Part shown: in pieces, positions 7,742 through 16,291 of the stretch | Position numbering within the stretch: position 1 is the stretch's first letter | How the letters are laid out: each line of letters begins with the position of its first letter | Assembly (NCBI RefSeq): GCF_049994905.1 | Contig: NZ_CP188258.1 | Coordinates: forward strand, 3,038,001 to 3,102,000 | Length of the DNA stretch: 64,000 nt | From: Diaminobutyricibacter sp049994905 | GTDB taxonomy: Bacteria > Actinomycetota > Actinomycetes > Actinomycetales > Microbacteriaceae | Direction of reading: 5' to 3' | Program-made: the position numbers and the translations under genes | Notes under the pieces: generated by a model | The model's input: only the letters and a program-made list of their open reading frames with translations | Told to the model about the DNA's origin: nothing | Databases searched by the model: none

Positions 7742-8551
7742 CTAGCGGACGCGCGCGAGTCGCCTCGCGCGTGCGGCACCGGTGATCTGGGTGATCAGCA
7801 CGACGAGGATCGTCAGGATGAACACCGCGGATGCGATCACGTTCGCCTGCGCGGGAATGCCGCGCGACGCCGCGATGTAGATGTACATCGGGAACGTCGT
7901 CACAGCACCGGCGTTGAAGTTCGTGATGATGAAGTCGTCGAAGCTGAGGGAGAAGGACAGCAGGGCGGCGGCCGCGATCCCCGGCAGGAGCAGCGGGAAC
8001 GTGATACGCCAGAACACAGCGTTCGGCGAACCGTAGAGGTCACGGCCGGCCTCCTCGAGTGCCGGGTCAAGGCTCGCCACACGCGCCTTCACCGTCACGA
8101 CGACGAAGCTGATGCAGAACATCACGTGGGCGATGATGATCGTGCCGAAGCCCTTGTTCACGGCGAGGCTGAGGAACTGCGCCGCGAGGCCGGCACCCAG
8201 CACGACCTCGGGGCTCGCCATCGGCAGGAACAGCAGAAGGCTCGTCTGCGAGCGGAACCGGAAGCGGTAACGCATGAGGGCGATCGCGATCATGGTGCCG
8301 AGTGCTGTAGCGATCACGGTCGAGACGACCCCGATGACGATGCTCGCCGTGAAGGCGTCGCAGATCCCCGGCGCATCGCAGACATTGGTCCAGTTTCGGA
8401 GGGTGAAGCCACGCCAGGCGATGTTGTTCTTGAGTGCGTCGTTGAACGAGAAGATGAACGTGTAGACGATCGGGATGAGCAGGAACGCGAGCGCGAGGAA
8501 CGCATAGGTGGCCAGTCCGAACCCCCGGAAACGGAAACGGGTGCGTCTCAC
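7742..8551 (-). CDS. potC: Polyamine-type ABC transporter permease (PotC-like)
   Basis: A 269-residue inner-membrane permease of the spermidine/putrescine importer family. It has about six transmembrane segments, the first being FGLATYAFLALAFLLIPIVY. The EAA loop that contacts the ATPase reads EEAGRDLYGSPNAVFWRITFP. The GTG at 8551 shares GTGA with the stop of potB and begins VRRTRFRFRGFG; upstream residues in this frame are a potB shadow. It is the last gene of a potDABC operon. Its stop codon lies within the right arm of the hairpin that appears to have been split by the IS30 element. Confidence 0.88.
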   Translation of the reverse strand: MRRTRFRFRGFGLATYAFLALAFLLIPIVYTFIFSFNDALKNNIAWRGFTLRNWTNVCDAPGICDAFTASIVIGVVSTVIATALGTMIAIALMRYRFRFRSQTSLLLFLPMASPEVVLGAGLAAQFLSLAVNKGFGTIIIAHVMFCISFVVVTVKARVASLDPALEEAGRDLYGSPNAVFWRITFPLLLPGIAAAALLSFSLSFDDFIITNFNAGAVTTFPMYIYIAASRGIPAQANVIASAVFILTILVVLITQITGAARARRLARVR

Positions 8552-9462
8552 AGCAGGTCCTCCGTTCCGCTGCGCTTTACATAGAATCCGACGATCACGA
8601 GGATGACCGCCATGAGGATGACCGACATGGCCGCAGCCGCCGGATAGTTCTGCAGCACCAGGAAGTTGCTCTCGATGACGTTGCCCATCATGGAGGTGTC
8701 CGCGCTGCCCAGGAAGTCCTGCGACGCGTTGATGTAGTCGCCGGCCGCCGGGATGAACGTGAGCAGGGTGCCGGACACGATGCCGGGCATCGACAGCGGG
8801 ATGGTGATCTTGCGGAAGGTCGTGAACGCCCCGGCATACAGGTCGGAGCCCGCTTCGAGCAGCCGGGTGTCCAGCCGTTCGAGCGTCGAATACAGCGGCA
8901 GGGTCATGAACGGGATGAAGTTGTAGGTCAGGCCGAAGATCACCGAGAACGGCGTGCCCGTGAGGTGCGCGTCCGGCGGAAGGATCGAGAGCGCCTTGAG
9001 CGAGCTCGTGAACCAGGAGTCGTCGGAGAGCAGCTGCTTCCAGGCGAGCGTCCGCAGCAGGAAGCTGATGAAGAATGGGGCGATGACGAGGGTCATCAGC
9101 AGGTTCTGCACCAGCGGGAAGCGTCGTACTTTGACGCCGATGAAATAGGCGAGCGGGTAGCTGATAAGCAGGGCGGCCACGGTCGCGATGAGCGCGTAGC
9201 CGAACGAGCGGATGATCTGCGGCCAGTACTCGGCGACCGCATCCGTGTAGTTCTGCCACTGGAACGCCGCCTGGTACTGCCCGATATCGCCGCCTTCGAC
9301 CGGCGCCTGGAAGGACGTGATGATCAGCGAGACGAGGGGCGTGAGGAAGAACAGGACGAGGTAGAGCACACCGGGCAGCAGCAGGACCAGCGCGATGCCG
9401 CTCTTGCGGCGCTGGGCGGGTTCCTGCGCCGGGGCGGCTGTCGTGAACGCGGCGAGCGCCAT
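8548..9462 (-). CDS. potB: Polyamine-type ABC transporter permease (PotB-like)
   Basis: A 304-residue membrane protein that pairs with the PotC-like subunit to form the channel. After a 19-residue polar N-terminus, the first membrane helix is IALVLLLPGVLYLVLFFL, followed by a periplasmic loop and the permease core. The EAA motif appears as LEAGSDLYAGAFTTFRKITIP. The start lies one base downstream of the potA stop and its own stop overlaps potC, so the operon is compact and probably coupled. Family and gene order support transport of putrescine or spermidine. Other cationic substrates of the same family remain possible. Confidence 0.88.
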   Translation of the reverse strand: MALAAFTTAAPAQEPAQRRKSGIALVLLLPGVLYLVLFFLTPLVSLIITSFQAPVEGGDIGQYQAAFQWQNYTDAVAEYWPQIIRSFGYALIATVAALLISYPLAYFIGVKVRRFPLVQNLLMTLVIAPFFISFLLRTLAWKQLLSDDSWFTSSLKALSILPPDAHLTGTPFSVIFGLTYNFIPFMTLPLYSTLERLDTRLLEAGSDLYAGAFTTFRKITIPLSMPGIVSGTLLTFIPAAGDYINASQDFLGSADTSMMGNVIESNFLVLQNYPAAAAMSVILMAVILVIVGFYVKRSGTEDLL

Positions 9463-9463
9463 C

Positions 9464-10669
9464 TCAGGCCTCCTCGAGCTCGGACAGCAGCCGCTCCCTG
9501 GTCTGTGCCGCGATCATCGCCGTGTCCGCATCCCCGGCCGAGTCCGCGTCGGCAACGTCGGCCGGGTCGTCGGCGAGCACGAACGTGTGGTCGGCATCCC
9601 AGCTCACCCAGGCCTGGCTGCCGAGGGCCGCGACGGGGCCTGCGGCCATGTTCTGCGCGAAGACGACCACGGTGCCGACGCCGGGCACGTCCACCAGGTA
9701 CTGGGTGCTGACGCCGCTGAAGGAGACGTCGATGACGCGGCCGGGACCGAGCTGGTTGCGACCGCCCGGGACCGCTGCCTCGCTGGTGTGCAGTGACAGC
9801 TTCTCGGGCCGTACGCCGGCGGTGACCCGACCGTGGTGTCGCTGCGCCCTGCTCTTCGGGACGACCAGTCGGTGACCGCCGATGTCGAGGGAGATCGTCG
9901 TTCCGCCGTCGTCGCGCACAGGGCCGGAGAACAGGTTCGACTGGCCGAGGAAATTGGCGACGAAGACCGTCGCCGGCAGCTCGTACAGCACTTCGGGCGA
10001 GCCCATCTGCTCGATGGTGCCCTTGTTCATGACGGCGACCGTGTCGGCCATCGTCATCGCCTCTTCCTGGTCGTGCGTCACGTGCACGAACGTGAGGCCG
10101 ACCTCGGTCTGGATCGACTTGAGCTCGAGCTGCATCTGCCTGCGGAGCTTGAGGTCGAGGGCGCCGAGCGGCTCGTCGAGCAGCAGGAGCGCCGGACGGT
10201 TCACGACGGCGCGGGCGAGGGCGACACGCTGCTGCTGGCCACCGGAGAGCTGGGCGGGGCGCCGGGCCGCGAGATGGTCGAGCTCGACCAGTCTCAGCGC
10301 GTCGTGCGCCCGCGCGACCGGGTCTGCGATCCTGCGCCTGCGAAGCCCGAAGGCCACGTTCTCCAGGATCGTCATGTGGGGGAAGAGCGCATAGCTCTGG
10401 AACACCGTGTTGACGGGCCGCTGGAACGGCTTGGTCGACGTGACGTCTTTGCCGCCGATCAGGATGCTGCCCGCTGTCGGCTCCTCCAGCCCCGCCACGA
10501 GGCGGAGCGTGGTCGTCTTTCCGCACCCCGAGGGGCCGAGCAGGGCGAAGAACGAGCCGGCCGGGATCGTGAGATCGAGGTTCTCGATGGCCGTGAACCC
10601 GGGAAAACGCTTGGTGATCCCGACCAGCTGCAGGTCGGCGCCGGATTCGGCGAAAACTCCCTTGGCCAT
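9464..10669 (-). CDS. potA: Polyamine-type ABC transporter ATPase (PotA-like)
   Basis: A 401-residue ATPase that energises the importer at the cytoplasmic face. Walker A is GPSGCGKTTTL near residue 45, the Q-loop VFQSYALFPHM, the signature LSGGQQQRVALARA, Walker B LLLLDEPLGALD, and the switch histidine lies in VTHDQEEAMTMAD. The C-terminal third (about residues 290-375) is the regulatory TOBE-type domain seen in PotA/MalK ATPases. The ATG shares one base with the potD stop (TGATG). All catalytic elements are intact. Confidence 0.9.
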   Translation of the reverse strand: MAKGVFAESGADLQLVGITKRFPGFTAIENLDLTIPAGSFFALLGPSGCGKTTTLRLVAGLEEPTAGSILIGGKDVTSTKPFQRPVNTVFQSYALFPHMTILENVAFGLRRRRIADPVARAHDALRLVELDHLAARRPAQLSGGQQQRVALARAVVNRPALLLLDEPLGALDLKLRRQMQLELKSIQTEVGLTFVHVTHDQEEAMTMADTVAVMNKGTIEQMGSPEVLYELPATVFVANFLGQSNLFSGPVRDDGGTTISLDIGGHRLVVPKSRAQRHHGRVTAGVRPEKLSLHTSEAAVPGGRNQLGPGRVIDVSFSGVSTQYLVDVPGVGTVVVFAQNMAAGPVAALGSQAWVSWDADHTFVLADDPADVADADSAGDADTAMIAAQTRERLLSELEEA

Positions 10670-11883
10670 CAGGCGCCCAGGATCACCTTCTGGAATGCCG
10701 CCTGGTACTTCTGTTCCTCTGCAGGGGTGAGCGAGCGGAAGATCTTGGCGTTCGACAGGGTCGCGGAGTCGGGGAAGATCAGCTGGTTGTCCGCGAGGGC
10801 CGGGTCGATCTTGATCGCCTCCTCCTTCGCGCCGACGACGGGCGTGATGTAGTTCACCCAGGCCGCGACTTCGGCGGCGACGGCCGGCTCGTAGTAGTAG
10901 TTGATGAGCTCTTCAGCGTTCGACTTGCGCGGCGAACCGATCGGGATCACGAAGTTGTCGCTCCACAGCGTTCCGCCGGCCTCGGGGAGCGCGAACTCCC
11001 AGTTGTCGCCGGCCTCCGCGTTGAGCTGGGTGATGTCACCCGACCAGCAGATCGCAGCGAGGGTGTCACCGCTCTTCAGGTCGTTCAGGTATGAATTGCC
11101 CTTGATGTTGCGGACCTGGCCGTCGCTCACCTCCTTGGTGAGCTTGTCGATGGCTTTCATGTACTGGTCGTCGGTGAAGCTCTTCGAGATGTCGACGCCC
11201 TGCTGGAGCATGATCAGGCCCATGGTGTCGCGCATCTCGCTCAGCACGCCGACCTTGCCCTTGAGGCTCGAATCCCAGAGATCGTCCACCGACTTCAGGC
11301 CGTTCGGAACCTTCTTCTTGTTCCAGCAGATGCCGGCGAACCCGCTCTGCCACGGCAGGGACTTGGTGCGCCCCGGGTCGAAATCCGCATTCGCGAGTGC
11401 GGGCACGAGGTTCTTCTTGTTCGGAATCTTCGCCTCGTCGAAACTCTGGACATAACCGAACCGGATGAGCCGGGCGATCATCCAGTCGGTGAGGCACACC
11501 GTGTCGGCGCCGATGTCTTTGCCGAGGGCAAGCTGGTCCTTGACCTTGGCATAGTACGTGTTGTTGTCGTCGACGGCGACGTCGTATTTGACCGAGAGAC
11601 CGGTCTTCTTCTGGAACGCTTCCAGCGTCGGATACTTGCCGCCGGAATCCTGGTCGAGATAGGCCTGCCAGTTGGCCCAGGTCAGCGTCTTGTCGGTCGA
11701 CGACTGGTCTTTGGCCGCTGTTGGCTTGGCCGACGCGCCGCCGGTCGAGCAGGCGGCGAGCACGAGCGCCGCCGCTCCGGCTCCGGCACCGGCGAGAATT
11801 CCGCGGCGGGTGACCTGCGACTGGCGTGCGGTCTGGATGAGTCTTTGGATCATCGGGTCCTGGGGCTGGGGCCTCGAGCTCAC
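10669..11883 (-). CDS. potD: Polyamine-type substrate-binding lipoprotein (PotD-like), Tat signal
   Basis: A 404-residue extracytoplasmic binding protein delivering polyamine to PotABC. The N-terminus carries a twin-arginine motif (TRRGILAG, residues 25-32) and a lipobox ending in Cys45 (LAAC), so it is likely Tat-exported and lipid-anchored. The mature part starts with the TLTWANWQAYLD strand typical of PotD-type proteins. I chose the GTG at 11883 because AAAGGAG lies at the correct distance upstream; the frame is open further to 12000, and an ATG at 11853 is the alternative. It heads the potDABC operon and is divergent from alanine dehydrogenase. Confidence 0.87.
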   Translation of the reverse strand: MSSRPQPQDPMIQRLIQTARQSQVTRRGILAGAGAGAAALVLAACSTGGASAKPTAAKDQSSTDKTLTWANWQAYLDQDSGGKYPTLEAFQKKTGLSVKYDVAVDDNNTYYAKVKDQLALGKDIGADTVCLTDWMIARLIRFGYVQSFDEAKIPNKKNLVPALANADFDPGRTKSLPWQSGFAGICWNKKKVPNGLKSVDDLWDSSLKGKVGVLSEMRDTMGLIMLQQGVDISKSFTDDQYMKAIDKLTKEVSDGQVRNIKGNSYLNDLKSGDTLAAICWSGDITQLNAEAGDNWEFALPEAGGTLWSDNFVIPIGSPRKSNAEELINYYYEPAVAAEVAAWVNYITPVVGAKEEAIKIDPALADNQLIFPDSATLSNAKIFRSLTPAEEQKYQAAFQKVILGA

Positions 11884-12119
11884 GTTGGTGCTCCTTTGAT
11901 ATACGACACTAGGGTTACGTATTCTTCCGCGACGCTGCGGTGGATCGATACTGTCACAGGCACACACCGATGCGCAGCACCCAATGGGGAAATCGGCCAT
12001 TTGGAAACATAAACTTTACGAAATCAGCATCGAAGTGGTCATATGCCGGTCGAAATCGTCGGTCCGACGGTTTACGCTGGTTGCAGCCGCACGGTCATCG
12101 AAGATGTGTTAGGAGCACC
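11884..12119. promoter_or_regulatory. Divergent potD / ald intergenic region
   Basis: A 236-bp spacer with no gene. Its middle (about 11990-12060) is distinctly richer in A+T than the surroundings, which fits promoters and regulator sites for both directions. A TAAACT hexamer at 12010-12015 could serve ald, but no convincing -35 matches it. Ribosome sites are clear on both sides: AAAGGAG before potD and AGGAG before ald. Lrp/AsnC control of ald is known in other bacteria; no specific site can be assigned here. Confidence 0.4.
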
Positions 12120-13238
12120 ATGAAGGTCGCGATCCCCCGCGAAATCAAGAACAACGAATTCCGGGTGGCGATCACCCCGGCAGGGGTCCACGACCTCGTC
12201 GGAAACGGCCACGAGGTGTATGTGGAGACGGGTGCAGGCACCGGCTCGTCGATCCCCGACGAGGCATACGTGTCGGCCGGTGCCACGATCCTCCCCGACG
12301 CGGAGAGCACCTGGGAGATCGCAGAACTCCTCCTCAAGGTGAAGGAGCCGGTCGAATCCGAGTACCGGTACTTCCGTTCCGACCTCGTTCTCTTCACCTA
12401 CCTGCACCTGGCCGCCGAAGAAGCGCTCACGCGCGCGCTCCTCGACTCCGGCGTGACAGCGATCGCATACGAGACGGTGCAGCTGCCGAACCGCGCGCTC
12501 CCCCTCCTCGCCCCCATGAGCGAAGTGGCCGGGCGACTCGCCCCCATCGTCGGCGCGAACACGATGATGAAGCCCAACGGCGGCCCCGGTCTGCTGGTGC
12601 CCGGTGTGCCGGGAACCCATCCTGCCGTCGTCACCGTGCTCGGCGGCGGAGTCGCCGGCACGAATGCGACGAGCGTCGCCGTCGGCCTCGGCGCCGAGGT
12701 CACGGTGCTCGACACCAACATCGCCCGGCTTCGCGAACTCGACGCCCTGTACGCAGGACGCATCAAGACGATCGCCTCGAACAGCTTCGAGATCGACAAG
12801 GCCGTAGTTGCCTCCGACCTGGTCATCGGCTCCGTGCTCGTGCCGGGGGCGAAGGCACCGAAACTGGTCAGCAACGAACTCGTGTCGCGAATGAAGCCCG
12901 GCAGCGTGCTCGTCGACATCGCCGTCGACCAGGGCGGATGCTTCGCCGACTCCCACCCGACCACCCACACCGACCCGACGTTCACCGTTCACCAGTCACT
13001 GTTCTACTGCGTCGCCAACATGCCGGGCGCCGTGCCGCACACGTCGACCTACGCGCTGACCAATGCGACGCTGCCGTATGCCCGCGCACTGGCGAACCGT
13101 GGCTGGCGCGAAGCCCTGTCGGCGGACCCATCCCTCGCGCTCGGCCTCAACACGCACGCCGGCATCGTCACCAATGATGCAGTCGCTGCGGCACTCGGGC
13201 TCACTGCAGGAACCGTGGGCTCTGCCGTCGCAGGCTGA
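12120..13238 (+). CDS. ald: Alanine dehydrogenase
   Basis: A 372-residue NAD-dependent enzyme interconverting L-alanine and pyruvate plus ammonia. Family features are MKVAIPREIKNNEFRVA at the start, catalytic Lys in LLKVKEP, catalytic His in FTYLHLAAEEA, the Rossmann motif VLGGGVAGTNATSVAVGLGA, and VDIAVDQGGCF near residue 270. Length equals the usual 370 residues. The ATG at 12120 follows AGGAG at good spacing; the upstream extension of the frame is non-coding. Next to polyamine uptake and aminotransferase genes, it probably recycles alanine formed when pyruvate accepts amino groups. Confidence 0.94.
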   Translation: MKVAIPREIKNNEFRVAITPAGVHDLVGNGHEVYVETGAGTGSSIPDEAYVSAGATILPDAESTWEIAELLLKVKEPVESEYRYFRSDLVLFTYLHLAAEEALTRALLDSGVTAIAYETVQLPNRALPLLAPMSEVAGRLAPIVGANTMMKPNGGPGLLVPGVPGTHPAVVTVLGGGVAGTNATSVAVGLGAEVTVLDTNIARLRELDALYAGRIKTIASNSFEIDKAVVASDLVIGSVLVPGAKAPKLVSNELVSRMKPGSVLVDIAVDQGGCFADSHPTTHTDPTFTVHQSLFYCVANMPGAVPHTSTYALTNATLPYARALANRGWREALSADPSLALGLNTHAGIVTNDAVAAALGLTAGTVGSAVAG

Positions 13239-13267
13239 ATACGGCCGGAGGACCCCGTGAACGGCGA

Positions 13268-13981
13268 TCAGTTCACGTCGAAGTACTGGTCGCCGATCTC
13301 CACCCGTGAGCCCCGGGCGACGCGATATCGTCGCCCTGGCTCGAACTGGCGGACGACGCCGCCGGGCGGCCGCACGATGGTGCCGTTGCCGGAGTAGCGG
13401 TCGAGGAGCCACATCTCGTCGCCCTCGAGGCCGAACTCGAGATGCGTCTTCGACACGGAGCGGCCGGGATCATCGAGAGCCACGAGCTGGTCGAACGCTT
13501 CCCCGGGCTGCGCGATCGGGCGGCGGCCGACGAGCCCGGTCCCGCTCACCCTGACGGTCTCCCCCGTACTGAATGACAGGGTGAAGGCGGCGTGCGGGAC
13601 CTCGGGGGCGACGGTGCCGCGGGACGCCGGCGCCAGGTCGGGTTCAGGCTCCGACACAGGCTCAGGCTCAGACACAGGCTCAGCCGCGGGCACAGGCTCA
13701 GCCGCGGGCACAGGCTCAGCCGCGGGCACAGGCTCAGCCGCGGATACCGACGCCTGCTCGGCGGGTTCCGGTTCGGCCCCTTGCCACGCGGCGGCGTCGT
13801 CGGCGCCCGGAAACCGCCCCACCACGGCGGGTTTCGGCAGGGGTTGGACAACGCTCGTGTCAGACGGCCGCGAGTCCGCGACCGCCGGGGGGCGCACCCG
13901 GGTCGCCGTCACGGAACTTCCGCACTCCCCGCAGAAGAGCGCGCCGTCCGGCAGCTCGCTGCCGCATACCCTGCAGTTCAC
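13268..13981 (-). CDS. Zinc-ribbon and FHA domain protein
   Basis: A 237-residue cytoplasmic protein in three parts. A zinc ribbon occupies residues 1-25 (CRVCG...CGECG). A Pro/Glu/Ala-rich linker (about 60-120) contains an 18-bp tandem repeat giving AAEPVP units. The C-terminal FHA domain reads phosphothreonine signals and has the key elements LVGRRP, SVSKTHLEF and YSGNGTIV. It begins with GTG overlapping the stop of the transglutaminase-like gene (GTGA) and is the last gene of the signalling cluster. A likely role is docking of proteins phosphorylated by the kinase encoded upstream; the partner is unknown. Confidence 0.85.
   Translation of the reverse strand: MNCRVCGSELPDGALFCGECGSSVTATRVRPPAVADSRPSDTSVVQPLPKPAVVGRFPGADDAAAWQGAEPEPAEQASVSAAEPVPAAEPVPAAEPVPAAEPVSEPEPVSEPEPDLAPASRGTVAPEVPHAAFTLSFSTGETVRVSGTGLVGRRPIAQPGEAFDQLVALDDPGRSVSKTHLEFGLEGDEMWLLDRYSGNGTIVRPPGGVVRQFEPGRRYRVARGSRVEIGDQYFDVN
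13655..13744 (-). repeat. 18-bp in-frame tandem repeat in FHA gene
   Basis: Four units of CACAGGCTCAGCCGCGGG (plus-strand reading) run from 13673 to 13744, the last differing by one base, with a degenerate fifth unit at 13655-13672. They encode repeated AAEPVP in the linker between the zinc ribbon and the FHA domain. Frame-preserving copy-number variation between strains is likely. Confidence 0.9.
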
Positions 13982-16290
13982 CTTCGGGACCTCCGAACGG
14001 TTCGCGCGCGACTGACACCGAGCGAGCGCAGCGAGATGAGCGCGACGAAGCGGCGCCAGCGCGACTGGCGTCTGCCGAGGGCATGCCGCAGGTCGTCCAC
14101 CGCGCGCCAGACCGTGTCCGCCTCTTCCGGGCTCGGTGCGAACGGGCTGAAGACGGCGCGGTCGGCCACCGATGCCAGCGCGGCGGCCCGTGAGCCGCCG
14201 ATGGTGCGGGCGAACTCGCTGCGCGTCGCGGCCGGCGGCGGATCGTAACCGTGGTCGATTGCAGCGTCGGCGAACTCACGCCAGCCCCCGCTGATGCGGT
14301 CGACCGAGGTGAGCGCCGTCCGCCGCAGCGTGCGCCTGCGCCATTTCGCGCCGATGACCGCGAGGAACGGCGCCGAGACCACCGCGATACCGAGCAGCGT
14401 CCATCCCACGATCGTGAGGATCGCCAGGATCGTCGCCAGCAGGGGGTCCGGGTTGTTCTGGTCGCTGTTGTCGATCTGCGCCTGCGGCGGTTCGTCACGC
14501 TGGCCCTGCGTGTCGTCGACCGGGGGAAGCACGTTGGTCTGCGGGCGGGAGATCTGCGTCGGAGTGTCCGGCTGCTTGGGCGGGATCGGGCGGATGGGCG
14601 GGGTCGGGTCGACGGTCACCCAGCCGGCCGAGCGGGTCTGCACTTCGATCCAGGCCGAGATGTCCGCGCCGGTCAGTGTGACCGGAGTCCCGGTGGATGC
14701 GCTGGCGGGCGCGACGAAACCGACCACGACACGAGCCGGGAAGCCGAGCTGGCGTGCCATGAGTGCGGCGGTGACCGCGTACTGCTCCTGGTCGCCCACC
14801 ATGGGGTCGTCTGTGAGGAGCTGGGTGATGCGGTCGGCTCCGTGCCCGGACCTGCTGACCGGCTCGTTCGGCCCGATACCGTGGCTGATGTAGCCGTCGG
14901 CGGCCAGACCTTTCAGGGCGGCGGCGAGCTTCGCGCCGGGCGTGCTCTGCGCCGACGAGTACTTCTGCAGAGTCTGGGCCAGCTCGTCCGGAACGACGAC
15001 CGGCTTCGGCACCGTGGCGCTTCCGGGCTGGGCGGAGACCAGTTGCGCCGGTGTGAGTTGCGGCTTGACCACGGCATCCATCGTGTATGCGTCACCGGCG
15101 CGCAGGCCGCGGGTCACGGCTCCTGTGCCCGACGTGTCGTTGTAGAAGAACGAGCCTGCGAGCGCCTCGGTGTCGCCGCCTATGAAGGTGATCTGCTGCA
15201 GCTGGCCGCTGCCGGGCACCCAGACGCCCGAGTATCCACGCACGGTGACGGAGATCACGTCTTTCGTGCCGTCCACCCCCGACTGCTCGAGGTGGTACGG
15301 CACGCGTGTGAACGAGCCGGACGCGCTCGAGACCCGGTCGGTGCCGACGGAGTAGACGATGCCGTCGTACGTGTCGAGGGTGGCGATACGGATGCGGTGG
15401 TCGGCGGGCAGGCCGCTCACGGTCAGCATGGGCTGATCGGATTCGGCGGGCTGGAGGTAGTTGCGGAACCCGCTCAGCGGGCTCGCGTATGCGCGAGGGT
15501 CGAAGGGTTGCTCGATCGCGGTCCTCACGACCTGCCGTTCACTCCTTGCGGGCAGCACGACGGCCGCTGCGGTACCCGCTGTCCCGGCGACGACGAGGAT
15601 GACCGCGGCGCCGACGACCGTCCGCACGCCGGCGAAGCGACGCTCCCGCGGCGTCTCGACGAGCACACCGGTGTGCTCGGCGAGCATGCCGATCGAGACA
15701 GACCGCCGCTGCCAGCGGAACCAGACCTGCCAGACGAGCAGGAGTGCCATCAGCCCGAGCGTGAGGGCGATCGGGAGTGAAGACGAGCCGGGGCCGAGAA
15801 TGATGCCGGCCGCGAGCAGCAGAACCGGCGGGATCGCCGCGAGCTCGCCGTGCTTCGCCCGCAGTGCGACCGACAGTCCGATGACGATCGAGAGCAGGGT
15901 GAGGATGAACGGGGGCACCAGCAGCGCCTGGTACGACCCGACGGGGAGGGAGATCGTCACCAGCTGTTTCCAGCTCTCCCAGGTCGCCGTCACGAGGGTG
16001 GTGAGACCCTGGCCGGTCGGGATGACGCCGCCGGTCGCCTCACTGGGCACGGCGAGCGGCACCCCGAGCACGAGATAGGCGGCGACGACCGCTCCCGTGA
16101 CGGCGATGCTCGGCCAGTGGAAGAATGCCCCGCACAAAGCGATGGCCGCACCGACGGCAAGGGTGACGGAGAGCATCGTGAAGAACGCGACATCCTGGTA
16201 GACCGGCCAGAACGACGCCGCGGCCAGGCCTGTCGTCAGGATGGCGAGCAGGGTGTTGATCACCACGAAACCGGCGCGTGTCCTGTTCAT
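13978..16290 (-). CDS. Transglutaminase-like membrane protein, apparently catalytically inactive
   Basis: A 770-residue integral membrane protein of the TgpA/DUF3488 type. About seven hydrophobic segments fill residues 5-230, a large extracytoplasmic domain follows, and a last helix lies near 590-620 before a cytoplasmic tail. The transglutaminase-like core is recognisable at residues 495-555: GDQEQYAVTAALMARQLGF, ARVVVGF, then ISAWIEVQ and GWVTVDPTPP. The positions expected to hold catalytic Cys (usually GxCxxFA) and His (HAWVEV) are Glu and Ser here, so protein crosslinking or protease activity is unlikely. It sits between DUF58 and FHA genes. The PFNA cluster of bifidobacteria has a comparable tgm gene. 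A structural or peptide-binding role is inference. Confidence 0.82.
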   Translation of the reverse strand: MNRTRAGFVVINTLLAILTTGLAAASFWPVYQDVAFFTMLSVTLAVGAAIALCGAFFHWPSIAVTGAVVAAYLVLGVPLAVPSEATGGVIPTGQGLTTLVTATWESWKQLVTISLPVGSYQALLVPPFILTLLSIVIGLSVALRAKHGELAAIPPVLLLAAGIILGPGSSSLPIALTLGLMALLLVWQVWFRWQRRSVSIGMLAEHTGVLVETPRERRFAGVRTVVGAAVILVVAGTAGTAAAVVLPARSERQVVRTAIEQPFDPRAYASPLSGFRNYLQPAESDQPMLTVSGLPADHRIRIATLDTYDGIVYSVGTDRVSSASGSFTRVPYHLEQSGVDGTKDVISVTVRGYSGVWVPGSGQLQQITFIGGDTEALAGSFFYNDTSGTGAVTRGLRAGDAYTMDAVVKPQLTPAQLVSAQPGSATVPKPVVVPDELAQTLQKYSSAQSTPGAKLAAALKGLAADGYISHGIGPNEPVSRSGHGADRITQLLTDDPMVGDQEQYAVTAALMARQLGFPARVVVGFVAPASASTGTPVTLTGADISAWIEVQTRSAGWVTVDPTPPIRPIPPKQPDTPTQISRPQTNVLPPVDDTQGQRDEPPQAQIDNSDQNNPDPLLATILAILTIVGWTLLGIAVVSAPFLAVIGAKWRRRTLRRTALTSVDRISGGWREFADAAIDHGYDPPPAATRSEFARTIGGSRAAALASVADRAVFSPFAPSPEEADTVWRAVDDLRHALGRRQSRWRRFVALISLRSLGVSRARTVRRSRR

Positions 16291-16291
16291 G

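Noticed and set aside
11884..12000. A longer N-terminus for the PotD-like protein
   Set aside because: The extra residues precede the ribosome site and would displace the twin-arginine signal from the N-terminus.
13256..13277. Stem CGTGAAC/GTTCACG between ald and the FHA gene
   Set aside because: Seven base pairs with an eight-base loop and no U-run, overlapping the FHA stop; too weak to list as a terminator.
13655..13744. Direct repeats considered as a CRISPR array
   Set aside because: Units are 18 bp, contiguous without spacers, and in frame within an FHA gene.
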